Assembly (NCBI GenBank): GCA_036768485.1
Contig: JAVLUZ010000142.1
Span: forward strand, 3,781,848-3,845,847
Direction: 5' to 3'
Length of the DNA: 64,000 nucleotides
Source: Mermis nigrescens
Taxonomy: Eukaryota; Nematoda; Enoplea; Mermithida; Mermithidae
Below are positions 47,388 through 57,959 of this stretch, piece by piece (within the stretch, counting starts at the first letter, position 1; every line of letters starts with the position of its first letter). Under the pieces are notes generated by a model. It was given only the letters and a program-made list of their open reading frames with translations, was not told the origin of the DNA and ran no database searches. The translations under genes and the position numbers were made by a program.

Positions 47388-49430
47388 TTACATAAATTTA
47401 CCTACTGCATTAAAGAATTTTTATCGACAGTAAGCTGGCGGATTACGATAATTTATATATCAGATCAATGCTATAATCGCAATCTATCAGCTTATTGTCG
47501 GAGATGGTTTTAAAACTTATGCCCAAACTTATGTGATTAAAACGATCTGTACATATTTTAACTCCGAATAAAAGCTCGGTGGAGCTTTTTTAGTTTTTAC
47601 ACTCAATACCGAGTTTGTAATGAGCGTGTAAAGTTTTGACGTATTATTACAATATATAGCGGGCCTCGGTGGTTTGTTTCGCCAGCGTCTACACAAATGT
47701 GTAAATGCCTCATACAATTTAATAGTAAAGAATTGTAGAGGATAGAATTCTCTAGATATATATATTTTCTGTTTATTTGAATTTCGCATTACTTCTTGAA
47801 TGGGGGAGTGTAGCAAGGTGTAGTAGCGAAAAATCCAAGAGGTGAAAAAGCACATTTTGGTCAAGTTTTCGGCTTGTTTATGTCGTCTAACAACTCCCAG
47901 TTGTAAGTCCAAAGGAAATTTTTTCTGATAGAAATGTGTTATGACTTAAGGGCTACTTTCTGCTTTTTTGTGCGCTCAATACGGATCTAGGGTTTTAAAC
48001 TTTATACTCTAGTGAATGGTATAAAAACAGATTTTGTCTAATATTTCTCTGTCAACTTTTCCACTTTTGAGTCGGGATAAATTTAATGAAACAAAAAGAA
48101 AGTACCTTTGCTGAAGGGCTACACGTCGCAGCAAACCGCGTTTGGAAAAACGCAATGTCAAGGAGTTATTTATGGGGTGTAAAGTTCAAGGTTAGGGGTA
48201 AAAAATGGGCAAAATACATTGTTTTTCCCCTATTTTGATTCGATCAATCTCTCAAATATTTTGCGGAACAGAAGTTTTCCACATACAAACATACTACGAT
48301 TTAAAGTCTACAAACTGGCCTAAAGCGAATTTTTCACACTCGATTCGGAGTTAGGTTTCGGAATTTTTAAAGTTTACAATGAGGTGAATGTTAGAAAATA
48401 CGTTTTTTTCCATTTTTTGTTCGACATTTTCTCCGTTTAGAATTCAGAATAGATCGAGATAGAATAAAAATAAGAGATTACTTCTTAGGGGGCACGCTAC
48501 GGAGCAAATAGCGTTTATTCACATCAATATTTAGCTCTTCCGGTAGGTGTAAAGTCGAAAATTGGGTGTGTTAAACGTGTTTCTGTCTTGTTCTTTCTAT
48601 TAACTTCTCCGGTTATGAATCTGGACATGATCTCAAGTCTAAAAATGTACCAGGAATCGAAACAACGCGTGCGCAGGTGAGCGCGTCACTAAACAGTGGT
48701 GTAGAATGATTACATCTTATATTTATTTTGTTTTCAGGCCATTGTAGAGACTTATTTTTTTCAATAATGGGGATCGTTATATCGGAGTAATGTCAGAATT
48801 ACGAATCCGACTGCAATCTTTTTAACAATCTGTTGTTGTGTAAAATTTACACTACAAATTATGTATCTTTAGTTGCCCACATGTAGTGTGTTTCATGTAA
48901 GCTTACACGCGTTTCCTAAACCAACAATTTCCTTGATTGTCTTGATTGCATTGGTGTTGGCTATTATATACTACAATTGGCTTGCTCTCTCCTACAGTAT
49001 TTTGTGAAGCTGGTGCATGAAGTCGCGCGATAATCAAATGTTTTAGTATTTTTTGAACAATTTTCCCGCCACAGTTTTTGAGACACGAAATAAAGTAATC
49101 AAATTTTAGGTATGAATGTAAACAAACTTTATTGACTTTTTGCACAAGAATTTGATATTCTACAGTATATCGAGAATACGGTGAGACATTTTATTATTGC
49201 TAAGCTCGTCGACTACATCAAAATTTCAACCCACTTTTGTAGCCTAATTCATGCAGATTAAATTCAAAAGAAAACCTCAAATTTAGATGAAACGAGACTG
49301 TGAGTCACTGGCTGTTCCAATCGTTTTTGGTAAATAGTTTATTTCAATCTGTAGGCCGCAGAACACACCATATAAATTTAGTTTAGGCATTTAATCAGTG
49401 CTGGGACATACTACAGTCAGTGCGCAAAAC
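47388..49430. other. Repeat debris and unassigned sequence
   Basis: 47,390-47,535 is a piece of the GGGCATAAATTTT inverted-repeat family. 47,560-48,000 shares TTTACACTCAATACCGAG with 63,715-63,740. No gene was found; frames are short and stop-rich. Confidence 0.35.
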
Positions 49431-49435
49431 AAAAA

Positions 49436-49506
49436 GCTAGCGGCTGGAATCAAACCCGGGTTACTTCGACTACAAGCAGGTTTTACCACTGAGCTATGCG
49501 GGAATT
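49436..49506 (-). other. tRNA-like / SINE-like pol III unit
   Basis: On the minus strand TAGCTCAGTGG (A-box) and GGTTTGATTCC (B-box) lie at tRNA-like spacing, followed by a T-run a few bases downstream. A 5-bp anticodon-type stem with a 7-nt loop can be drawn, but the acceptor stem does not pair. A tRNA pseudogene or SINE head is more likely than a working tRNA. Confidence 0.4.
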
Positions 49507-49874
49507 CGCGGGAGTTCCTTAGCATCTTAGTCTACTGTGTTCAAAGTGTCAACTCTGGATAAGTTGATTACGCGATTTTTATCTGTCAGTTAATTGATCT
49601 GCTGGAAGACGAGAATAAATTATGCCGAAAAAAATGGTATTGAAAAACCCTTCTTTGCTACATATGTATATGTAGCTATAGTGAATCTAGCGACCTACAG
49701 TAAATAAGAAAGAAGGGTTACCGTAACCTCCGAAAACATTTACTGAAAAAGCTCTCGGATAATGAAGCAGACTATAGGAGAAGCAACGACACTTGATCAG
49801 GTAAAGAGTTCCAAATTTTGAGGTAGCGTTGGGGAAAATTGTCGAGGTGAGCATTGGAACGGATAACTGGCAAC

Positions 49875-51478
49875 TAGTGTTATTTTGGTAGCCCAAAAAT
49901 AATTAAAATATGATATTGGTATAGTTGACTTATTTTTAATATGATATAAATATGATATTCTGCTATTTTTCATTTAAAATATGATATATTTTTGATATTT
50001 GGTATATATTTAATATACTTTTGGTAGGTAAGTACCTATCGTGTAATTTCTGCAGCCATGTAAAAGTAGGTATCTATGTAAGCAAAATACAGGTAATTAA
50101 TACTCATTTATTATATTTCAAAGTCAAACGACTAATGCAAGCAATCAATATTTTTTCGAAGTAAAGCACAAGCATTACATTTCCAGACGCTGTTTAAAAA
50201 ATTTTCATATATGTATAAAACTTTCAAAATTTACGAGATTAAGTTACAAAATTACATAAATTCCTTTCACTTTTCGTCAAATAACAAGATTTCGGAATAA
50301 CGATCAGACATGTGCGTGGGGATGTGGGGTCTAGACCACCCAGAATAGGAAGATGGAAAATTTTGTAGGGAAAATGAGGCAAAATGAAGGCCAAAACCGG
50401 ATGCAAATTAAAAATTTTCTTCAAGTGTTTCAAATTGACCAGAAACAGTGTAATATCGTGGTTTTAAGGCTATTTAAGCGCTTATGCAAGTTATTGAGGT
50501 CATTTTGGCCCAAAAAGCTGAATTCTTGACCCCTGCCCCAAATCGCCCATGCTGTGCACCACACCTGAGCGTGGGGGGTTTAGGGGTATGCACCCCCCGA
50601 GAAACCAAAATACCCCCCCAGAAATCAAAATACCCCCCAGAATTCAATTTTTGAAATTTTTTGTTTTTTTCGCAATTTCTTGATGCCAATGGATAGTGCT
50701 CGATGAGAAACGTTGAAAAATGGTATTTTTTCGCCGTACCACTATTTTTAAGGTTATTTTTTCACCTTTGAAAAATCTTGCTTTCACCCAGAATGTTCTT
50801 GCTGCCCACGTATGCTGTGCACCTATGATCACTATTAGCGAATCACAACGGTAAACAATACAGGTGGCAAACAAGAATCGAGAAAACAAGTATAATTTGA
50901 TGGGTCAATGTCATGTGTTGTGGTACATACTTACCGACCTAACTGAGATTTTGAAATCTCCCAGATCTAGGCCACCCTTAATGAGCTGAGCTTGCCAAAA
51001 GTTATGCATTTATCAATTTCGACAGGATGTCACTCAATCATACTACACTGCGCTAATTGTATATATGTACATACGATTAACGCAGGTGTACACAACCCTT
51101 AACGGACTCTACAGTATACATATGTACAATAGGCGAGGTGGCTTGGTTGGGTATAGGTACATACATAATTAAGTAGGTACCGATACTGTATGCATACTTA
51201 AGTATGTATTATGAAGATATGACCTGGAAAATACCTACTGCATCATGCTTCGAAATTTGCAGGTAAGGCATAGAGCGAAAGAAGGAAAAAAGTGCTACCA
51301 CTTTGTACCAAAATTATACCAAAATTATATCAAAAATATTTTCACATTTTCCGGAGTTTTAATATGATAAGAATATGATATACCAAAATTCTCAGAATTA
51401 AAATATGATATTGGTAGTCCAACAAGTGCCTACCAAAATCATACCAAAATTTATTTTTGGTATATCAAAATAACACTA
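49875..51478. mobile_element. hAT-type element, 1,604 bp, AATATGATAT-rich
   Basis: TIR TAGTGTTATTTTGGTA (left) and TAGTGTTATTTTGATA (right, read inward). Flanks CTGGCAAC (49,867-49,874) and CTGGTAAC (51,479-51,486) differ at one base. Both ends carry AATATGATAT and ACCAAAAT units. The interior holds two nested units, including 50,561-50,814. No transposase. Confidence 0.78.
50561..50814. mobile_element. hAT-type MITE, 254 bp, TSD CTGTGCAC
   Basis: Start CACACCTGAGCGTGGGGGG; the other end, read inward, is CATACGTGGGCAGCAAG. An exact 8-bp duplication CTGTGCAC lies at 50,553-50,560 and 50,815-50,822. It sits in the right end of an older MITE that starts near 50,306. Confidence 0.87.
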
Positions 51479-51789
51479 CTGGTAACATAAGTTTACGACG
51501 GTTTTTCGGATCGGGTTATGCCGGAACTAAAATGAAAAATTCATTAGCATCAATACAGGATAAACAAATGAAACTCATAAGAACACAGGAAACACGTACG
51601 GCATATTGAAGGTGTTAGGCATCTACACTGTAACACAAAAAATCTTTCGACGATCGGCCGGCACTTGGCGGAATTTTTTTCTAATATGGTTTTGTCTCCG
51701 ATTCTCCTAAAAATACTTTTTTCTGATAGATTTGAGGATGCTGAGTCCAGAAATAAAAAGCGTTAAGGGGCTGACGAATATTTGTGGAG

Positions 51790-51878
51790 ATAGAGCCCTA
51801 AGAGCTTTCAAAGCGAAGATTTATTCTACCCCTTTTAGAATTTAATACACTTATTTGGGATCCATATAAGAACTGTGA
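51790..51878 (+). pseudogene. LINE RT fragment, left of insertion
   Basis: Reads FKAKIYS then, after a one-base shift, PLLEFNTLIWDPYKNC, equivalent to the RPLLEY..VWNPY motif of Jockey-type reverse transcriptases. It continues at 53,303. Confidence 0.75.
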
Positions 51879-52066
51879 GGCTAAACTTAAGAATATAGTA
51901 CTTTTTGAAAAGGAGCAAAACGAATACGGCATGCCAAAATTTTTTTGCCAAACTGGTAGAACATGATAAATTGAAGCGCGGAAAAAAAATTGGTGAAAAT
52001 CTGAGCCATACTTGCAAAGTTGCAAGCAACTCTCGATTTGAGTGTTGGGTGGGACGATTAAACGGC

Positions 52067-52608
52067 GGCATTCGTGTAGCTGGTTCACATATGTATTAAC
52101 ATAGTCATATTACAAGGGCGTATGTTTGCGGTCGATAGCATCTGAGGAAACAAGAGAAAGTTGCTGGCAATTGGATTCGAAACGTGGACCCCTTGCTCTA
52201 AAGTCCAGAACCATAACCAATCGACTAACGCTGGTTAATTTCGATAAAGATTGCAAGGTATTTGTAATGTTTTGCTGGTTTACCAGCTGATTAGGCTTAG
52301 GCTTAGTATCATGGACTGACCAAAATGTTGGTGCCAGCGTTTAAAATAAGCCTGAGTAATGGGATGCGACGAGCGGAGCGAGCAAAGCGAGCGACGCGAG
52401 TTGCATCCATTACTAGGCTTATTTTAAACGCTGGCATAACATTTTGGTCACATGAATCTACTGGAAAAATCTGATGACTGCCTTATTTGTTTTCGACTTG
52501 ACTCAAATCAAACCAGTTAGGTGGCAGCTTTCACCGGATACTACTTGCTGTATACGTACCTATAACGTGGCTATCTTAATACATATGTGAACCAGCTACA
52601 CCAATGCC
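52067..52608. mobile_element. TIR element with palindrome and tRNA-like boxes, copy 2 (inverted)
   Basis: Same family as 4,551-5,100 in reverse orientation, with GGCATTCGTGTAGCTGG and GGCATTGGTGTAGCTGG ends. A 9-bp repeat TTAAACGGC flanks it (52,058-52,066 and 52,609-52,617). Unbroken sites with GATTAAATGGCTCG and GATTAAACGGCTCG exist at 54,516-54,533 and 56,530-56,550, confirming the insertion. Confidence 0.85.
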
Positions 52609-52859
52609 TTAAACGGCTCGATCCAAGGACTTACACATTTGTCAGAAATAAATAATATAGGCTGAAATTACGGAAGGAAGCATAGCAATGAAGGAGAAAA
52701 AAGAAAAAAGGCGTGGAAACCTGTTCCAAATTTTAAAAACTTTTTGAATGTTTTTTTCGGTTTAACTTGATAAGATATACGAAAATCTAATTTTTGCTTC
52801 TATTCCTACTCAGGCTTAGGCTTAGTATATCTGAAAAAGGTGTTTTAAGCTGCTTAGGT

Positions 52860-53045
52860 CGGTGTCGCTCCCAATCCGGTCGATGTATAGTTGCTTAGGT
52901 CGATGTATAGATGCTTAGATCGATGTATAGATGCTTAGGTCGATGTATAGATGCTTAGGTCGATGTATGTATAGATGCTTAGGTCGATGTATAGATGCTT
53001 AGGTCGATGTTATAGATGCTTAGGTCGATGTATAGATGCTTAGAT
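52860..53045. repeat. 20-bp minisatellite, GCTTAGGTCGATGTATAGAT
   Basis: About eight units of GCTTAGGTCGATGTATAGAT with small changes. The same array occurs at 54,770-54,905 and 56,815-57,010 in the sister copies, with different unit numbers. Confidence 0.9.
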
Positions 53046-53302
53046 CGACGTAAATTGGGTATCTACATGTGATTCTGCATTCAGCTGTTTGAATTTTTAA
53101 ATACTTAGGTCGAGAAGATGCTTGCTTAGGTCGAGAAGAGGCTATTAAGGACACCAAAACTTTTGTAATATTGATCATAGACGGATGAAATTTTTTTCCG
53201 CGCTTTCTTTCAACATGTTCTAAGTACTGAGCAAAAAAAATCCGCTCTTCTGAAGATTATTTTTAGTATTTTGAAAGTACCATATTCTTAAAGTTACTCA
53301 AG

Positions 53303-53865
53303 AAATGTGATACAAAAAATATAGACAAAGTTCAAAAATATCTTGCCAAACGTATTCTTAAATTTAGTGATATACCATATGAACGTCGGCTTCAGATTTT
53401 AGAATTAGACTCTCTGGAATTTCGTGGAGTTGTTTTTGATTTATCCATGATATATAAAATTTTCAATGGATATATACAAATTGATCCTGATGATTTTTTC
53501 ACACTTACACAGTCATCTAAAACTCGAGCTGTTAATAGTTTAAAGCTTAAAGGTGAAAAATTTCGTTTAGATGTTAAAAAATACTCTTTTCCAAATAGAG
53601 TCCTCTACCTATCTATGGAATTCTCTCCCATATGTGATTATTTGTTCTTCTTCGGCAAATATCTTTCAGACCAGGGTTAAAGATTACCTCAAGTCAAAAA
53701 TTGTGGCTCCAACCAGTATGCTTTAATGTATCATGGAGCTATTGCAGCCAGTGAAACTGGCGATGATTTTTTATTCTTCGTATTTTGCCGTGTTTATGTG
53801 TATTTTACCTGTTTCATTGACTTTGCAATAAAATTTGTATTTGTATTGTATTGTATAAAATAATC
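53303..53865 (+). pseudogene. LINE RT C-terminal fragment, right of insertion
   Basis: NIDKVQKYLAKRILKFSDIP, then RLQILELDSLEFRG and KGEKFRLDVKKYSFPNR follow the order seen in the LINEs at 3,090 and 11,466. A frame change near 53,615 precedes the end. A tail GCAATAAAATTTGTATTTG with TTGTA repeats closes it. Confidence 0.82.
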
Positions 53866-54000
53866 ATGTTCTTTGAAAGTTTGAAGGGCTCTATCTCCAC
53901 AAATATTCGTCAGCCCCCTGAAAGCTTTTTTCTGGACTCAGCGTCCTCGAATCTATCAGAAAAAAGTATTTTTAGAAGAATCGGTGAAAAAAAATTTTTT
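53866..54000. repeat. Foldback arm, AAGGGCTCTATCTCCACAAA family
   Basis: AAGGGCTCTATCTCCACAAA and GACTCAGCGTCCTCGAATCT recur here, inverted at 51,700-51,800, and as a close head-to-head pair at 55,270-55,510. The pair around the LINE (51,700 and 53,880) shows that the LINE landed in the loop of an older foldback. Confidence 0.65.
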
Positions 54001-54338
54001 GAAAAAAAATTATGCATAAGCCCCCATTTTAAACATTTCTACATTACAGTTTTGACGTTAAAAAAGCCGAAGCAGGGTGTAGTCGATTCATCACGGTTAT
54101 TATTTTGGACTTGCCGTGCACATTAAATCGGCCAGCTGATGGTCTAAAGCCTAAGGCACAATTTTTGCCCCAATTGTCGCAGGCTTAGACCATCGGCTGA
54201 CCAATGTGAATACACTTTCTAAGCCTAAGCCTAAGATGTTCGTATAAGCAAGCTGGTGAGTTGTGGGCAAGCACCTATTTGCCAAAAATTTAGCTGGCAT
54301 TGATCTATAATCACCGAATTTTATCTAATATGGTTTTT

Positions 54339-55144
54339 GGCTAAAGTTAAGAATATGGTACTTTCAGAAAAGGAGCAAAACGAATACGGAATGCCAAAAT
54401 TTTTGTGCCAAACTGGTAGAACATGATAAATTGAAGCGCGGAAAAAAATTTGGTGAAAATCTGAGCCATACTTGCAAAGTTGCAGGCAACTGTCGATTTG
54501 AGTGTTGGGTGGGACGATTAAATGGCTCGATCCAAGGACTTACACATTTGTCAGAAATAAATAATATGGGCTGAAATTATGGAAGGAAGCATAGCAATGA
54601 AGGAGAAAAAAGAAAAAAGGCGCGGAAAGCTGTTTGAAATTTTAAAAAACTTTGAAAAAATTTTCATTTTTTGCATGTTTTTTCCGGTTTTACTTGATAA
54701 GATATTGCTTCTAATATACTTAGGCTTAGGCTTAGTATATCTGAAAAGGTGTTTTAAGCTGCTTAGGTCGAGGTCGCTCTCTCTCAGGTCAATGTATAGA
54801 TGCTTAGGTCGATGTAATAGATGCTTACATTGATGTATAGATGCTTAGGTCGATGTATAGATGCTAAGGTAGATGTATAGATGCTTAGATCGATGTATAT
54901 ATGCTTATATCAACATAAATTGGGTGTCTACATGTGATTCAGCTGTTTGAATCTTCAAATACTTAGGTCGAGTAGATGCGTGCTTAGGTCCAGAAGTGGC
55001 TAATTAAGAAACCTATAGCTTTTGTAATATTGATCATAGACGGATGGATATTTTTCCGCGCTTTCTTTCAACATGTTCTAAGTACTGAGCAAAAAATCTG
55101 CTCTTCTGAACTTTCCTGAAAGTACCATATTCTTAACTTACTCC
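54339..55144. mobile_element. TIR element with 20-bp minisatellite, copy 2
   Basis: Start GGCTAAAGTTAAGAATATGG; end, read inward, GGAGTAAGTTAAGAATATGG. Flanking ATGGTTTTT and ATTGTTTTT are a likely duplication with one change. About 806 bp, the shortest copy. Confidence 0.7.
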
Positions 55145-55159
55145 ATTGTTTTTTCTCAA

Positions 55160-55530
55160 TTTTCCCAAAAACAGTGTTTTTACGCTTTTTTAACCTCAGA
55201 ACTTCAATGTAGATATGTTAAAAATGGGGGCTTTTGCATAATTTTTTTAAAATCTTTTCTGTCACCGATTCTCCTGAAAATAATTTTTTCTGATAAATTC
55301 GAGGACGCTGAGTATAGAAAACAGAACCGTTCTGGGGTTTAACGAATATTTGTGGAGATAGAGCCCTAAGAACATTGAAATAATCACTTTTTTTGCAAGT
55401 TTGAAGGGCTCTATCTCAACAAACATTCGTCAACCCCTAACCGCTTTTTTTCTGGACTCAGCGTCCTCGAATCTATCAGAAAAAATTATTTTTAGGTGAA
55501 TCGGAGACAAAGCCATATTAGAAACTTTAG
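55160..55530. repeat. Foldback hairpin, head-to-head arms
   Basis: GATTCTCCTGAAAATAATTTTTTC ... GAGATAGAGCCCT on the left is mirrored by AGGGCTCTATCTC ... GAAAAAATTATTTTTAGG on the right around a short AT loop near 55,375-55,395. The arms are about 110 bp. No coding sequence. Confidence 0.75.
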
Positions 55531-55954
55531 CCGCACTGGGCTAGCACTGGCAGTGGCAGACAGGGTTGCTGAGTTGAGGGCTTTCCCCCATTTTGGAGTT
55601 TTTTGAGGCAATTAGAGAGCGATTGAGTTTTTTGCGCCTATGCTTAACCATTGGTTAGGGCTTTTTAGGCAGTGGGGGTTTTTGATAACTCGGCAACGGC
55701 ATTGATTATTTGGGCTAAACTAAAGAATTTGGTACTTTTAGAGAAGAAGCAAAACGAATATGGAATGCCAAAATTTTTTGCCAAAATGGTAGAACATGAT
55801 AAATTATAAATTGATAAATTGAAAAAATAAATTAATAAATAAAAAATAAATAAAAAATGAAAAAATAAATTGATAAATTGAACCCCGGGAAAAAAATTTG
55901 CTGAAAATCTGAGCCATACTTGCAAAGTTGCAGGCAACTCTATGTGAGTGTTGG

Positions 55955-56530
55955 GGCCAACCCATAAATCCTACTAGTGTTTCCCCCGGTGGGAAGAACG
56001 TTTCTCCCATCAAAATTTTCCCTGGAGGGAGAAACGTTTCTCCGGGTGTTGTTACCTATGCTTATCAAGGTTTCACCGTTTCTCCCAGGCTCCGGGTGTG
56101 GTTATCTATGCTTATCGTGGTTTCGCCGTTTCTCCCAGGCTCCGGGTGTGGTTACCTATGCTTATCATGGTTTTGCCGTTTCTCCCAGTCTCCGGGTGTG
56201 GTTACCTATACTTATCATGGTTTTGCCGTTTCTCCCGTTTTCCCAGGCTCCAGGTGTGGTTACCTATGCTTATCATGGTTTCGCTGTTTCTCCCGTTTCT
56301 CTCAGGCTCCGGGTGTGGTCACCTATGCTTATCATGGTTTTGCCGTTTCTCCCGGACTCCAGGTGTGTTTACCTATGCGTATCACGGTTTCGCCGTTTCT
56401 CCCAGGCTCCGGGTTTTGTTACTAATGATTGTCATGGTCCAGGCTCCGTGTGTGTTACCTATGCTTATCATGCTTTTTCTTTTTTCCTATCTTTTCCATT
56501 AGTAGGATTTACGGGGTTGGGCCCTAGTGG
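55955..56530. mobile_element. TIR unit with 50-bp minisatellite
   Basis: Ends GGCCAACCCATAAATCCTAC and, read inward, GGGCCCAACCCCGTAAATCC. Between them about eight units of some 50 bp contain CAGGCTCCGGGTGTGGTTAC and CTATGCTTATCATGG. Sister copies of the host element lack it, so it is an insertion. All three + frames are open across the array because the unit lacks stops; I do not call a gene. Confidence 0.7.
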
Positions 56531-56814
56531 GACGATTAAACGGCTCGATTCAAGGACTTACACATTTGTCAGAAATAAATAATATGGGCTGAAATCACGG
56601 GAGGAAGCATAGCAATGAAGGAGAAAAAAGAAAAAAGGCGCGAAAAGCTGTTTGAAATTTTAAAAAACTTAAAAAAATTTCCATATTTTTTTGCATGTTT
56701 TTTTGGTTTTACTCGACAAGATATACAAAAATCTAAGTTTTTGCTTCTATTATATTTAGGCTTAGGCTTAGTATATCTGAAAAGGTGTTTTAAGCTGCTT
56801 AGGTCGAGGTCGCT

Positions 56815-57010
56815 CCTGCTCAGGTCGATGTATAGATGCTTAGGTCAACGTATAGATGCTTAGATCAATGTATAGAAGCTTAGGTCGATGTATAGATGCT
56901 TAGGTCGATGTATAGATGCTTAGGTCGATGTATAGATGCTTAGGTCGATGTATAGATGCCTAGGTCGATGTATAGATGCCTAGGTCGATGTATAGATGCT
57001 TAGCTCAACG
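56815..57010. repeat. 20-bp minisatellite, copy 3 array
   Basis: About nine to ten units of GCTTAGGTCGATGTATAGAT, including two with GCCTAGG. Confidence 0.9.
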
Positions 57011-57424
57011 TAAATTGGGTATCCGCATGTGATTCTGCATTCAGCTGTTTGAATGTTCGAATACTTAGGTTAAGAAGATGCTTGCTTAGGTCGAGAAGAG
57101 GCTAATTAACGAAAGCCATAGCTTTTGTAATATTGATCATAGACGGATGAAATTTTTATCCGCACTTTCTTTCAACATGTTCTAAGTACTGAGTAAAAAA
57201 TTCGCTCTTCTGAAGTTTATTTCTCAGTATTCTGAAAGTATCATATTCTTAAGTTACTCCGATTATTTGCAGATTGATTTTTTGAGTTTTTTATTAGGTT
57301 TTTCGGGTTCTAAAAATCTTGGGTTTTTGTGATTTTTGATATCTTGAGACGCAGGCACCCCATCCAGTAGTCTGATCTTTTGTACACAAACAACATACCT
57401 AAGTAGATACCTATCTTTTATTGT

Positions 57425-57640
57425 AAGCTTCATGTGCAGTGTCATTTTCCAATGTTTGATGTGTAACTTTTATACTTATTACATTGATATTTATGTTAAC
57501 AATTTCAACAACCTCACTGGAACGAAATTTTTCAACCTTTGGTTTTGTCCATTCAAAATTGAGAAATTCACTGAGCACCGATACAGTCCAAAAGCTGGTG
57601 TTACAAATTACAAAATTACAAATTACAAATTTTATTTGCT
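57425..57640 (-). repeat. Possible LINE 3' tail, minus strand
   Basis: On the minus strand, AGCAAATAAAATTTG followed by TAATTTG repeats resembles the tails of the LINEs in this window. No reverse transcriptase sequence was identified next to it. Confidence 0.3.
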
Positions 57641-57959
57641 GATCCGACAACAAACCAAGTAACATTAATACATTGATAAGTAATGAGAGAAAAAAGATGA
57701 AATATAAACATACACAGAAAAGACAAGTCAATGAAATACATAAATAGTCGAGGAAAGCGGATGCCAATCAGCTTTGAAATACATAAATAGTCGAGGAAAA
57801 CCAATGCCAATCAGCTTTGTAGATCCAACCATGATTAATACTGATGATTGTGATGATAGGGATATATGATCACTGATCAGCACAGCGACAGTTGAATAAA
57901 GCTTTGTTTTGAACTTGTCCTATTTTCTATGTTGGGTCCTTTATATGTCACAAAGTAAG

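Larger units (their letters stand above)
51879..53302. mobile_element. TIR element with 20-bp minisatellite, copy 1
   Basis: The ends are GGCTAAACTTAAGAATATAG and, read inward, CTTGAGTAACTTTAAGAATA; flanking AACTGTGA (51,871-51,878) and AAATGTGA (53,303-53,310) differ at one base. It contains the 542-bp TIR element 52,067-52,608 and a minisatellite at 52,860-53,045. Copies 2 and 3 follow at 54,339 and 55,712. No coding domain. Confidence 0.75.
55712..57260. mobile_element. TIR element with 20-bp minisatellite, copy 3, TSD GATTATTT
   Basis: Start GGGCTAAACTAAAGAATTTG; end, read inward, GGAGTAACTTAAGAATATGA. An exact 8-bp duplication GATTATTT (55,704-55,711 and 57,261-57,268) fixes the family's borders. 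It carries an inserted TIR unit with a 50-bp minisatellite (55,955-56,530). Confidence 0.85.

Noticed and set aside
55928..56582. Three overlapping open frames of 134-201 codons
   Set aside because: A 50-bp tandem unit without stop codons opens all frames; no start context, domain or splice support.
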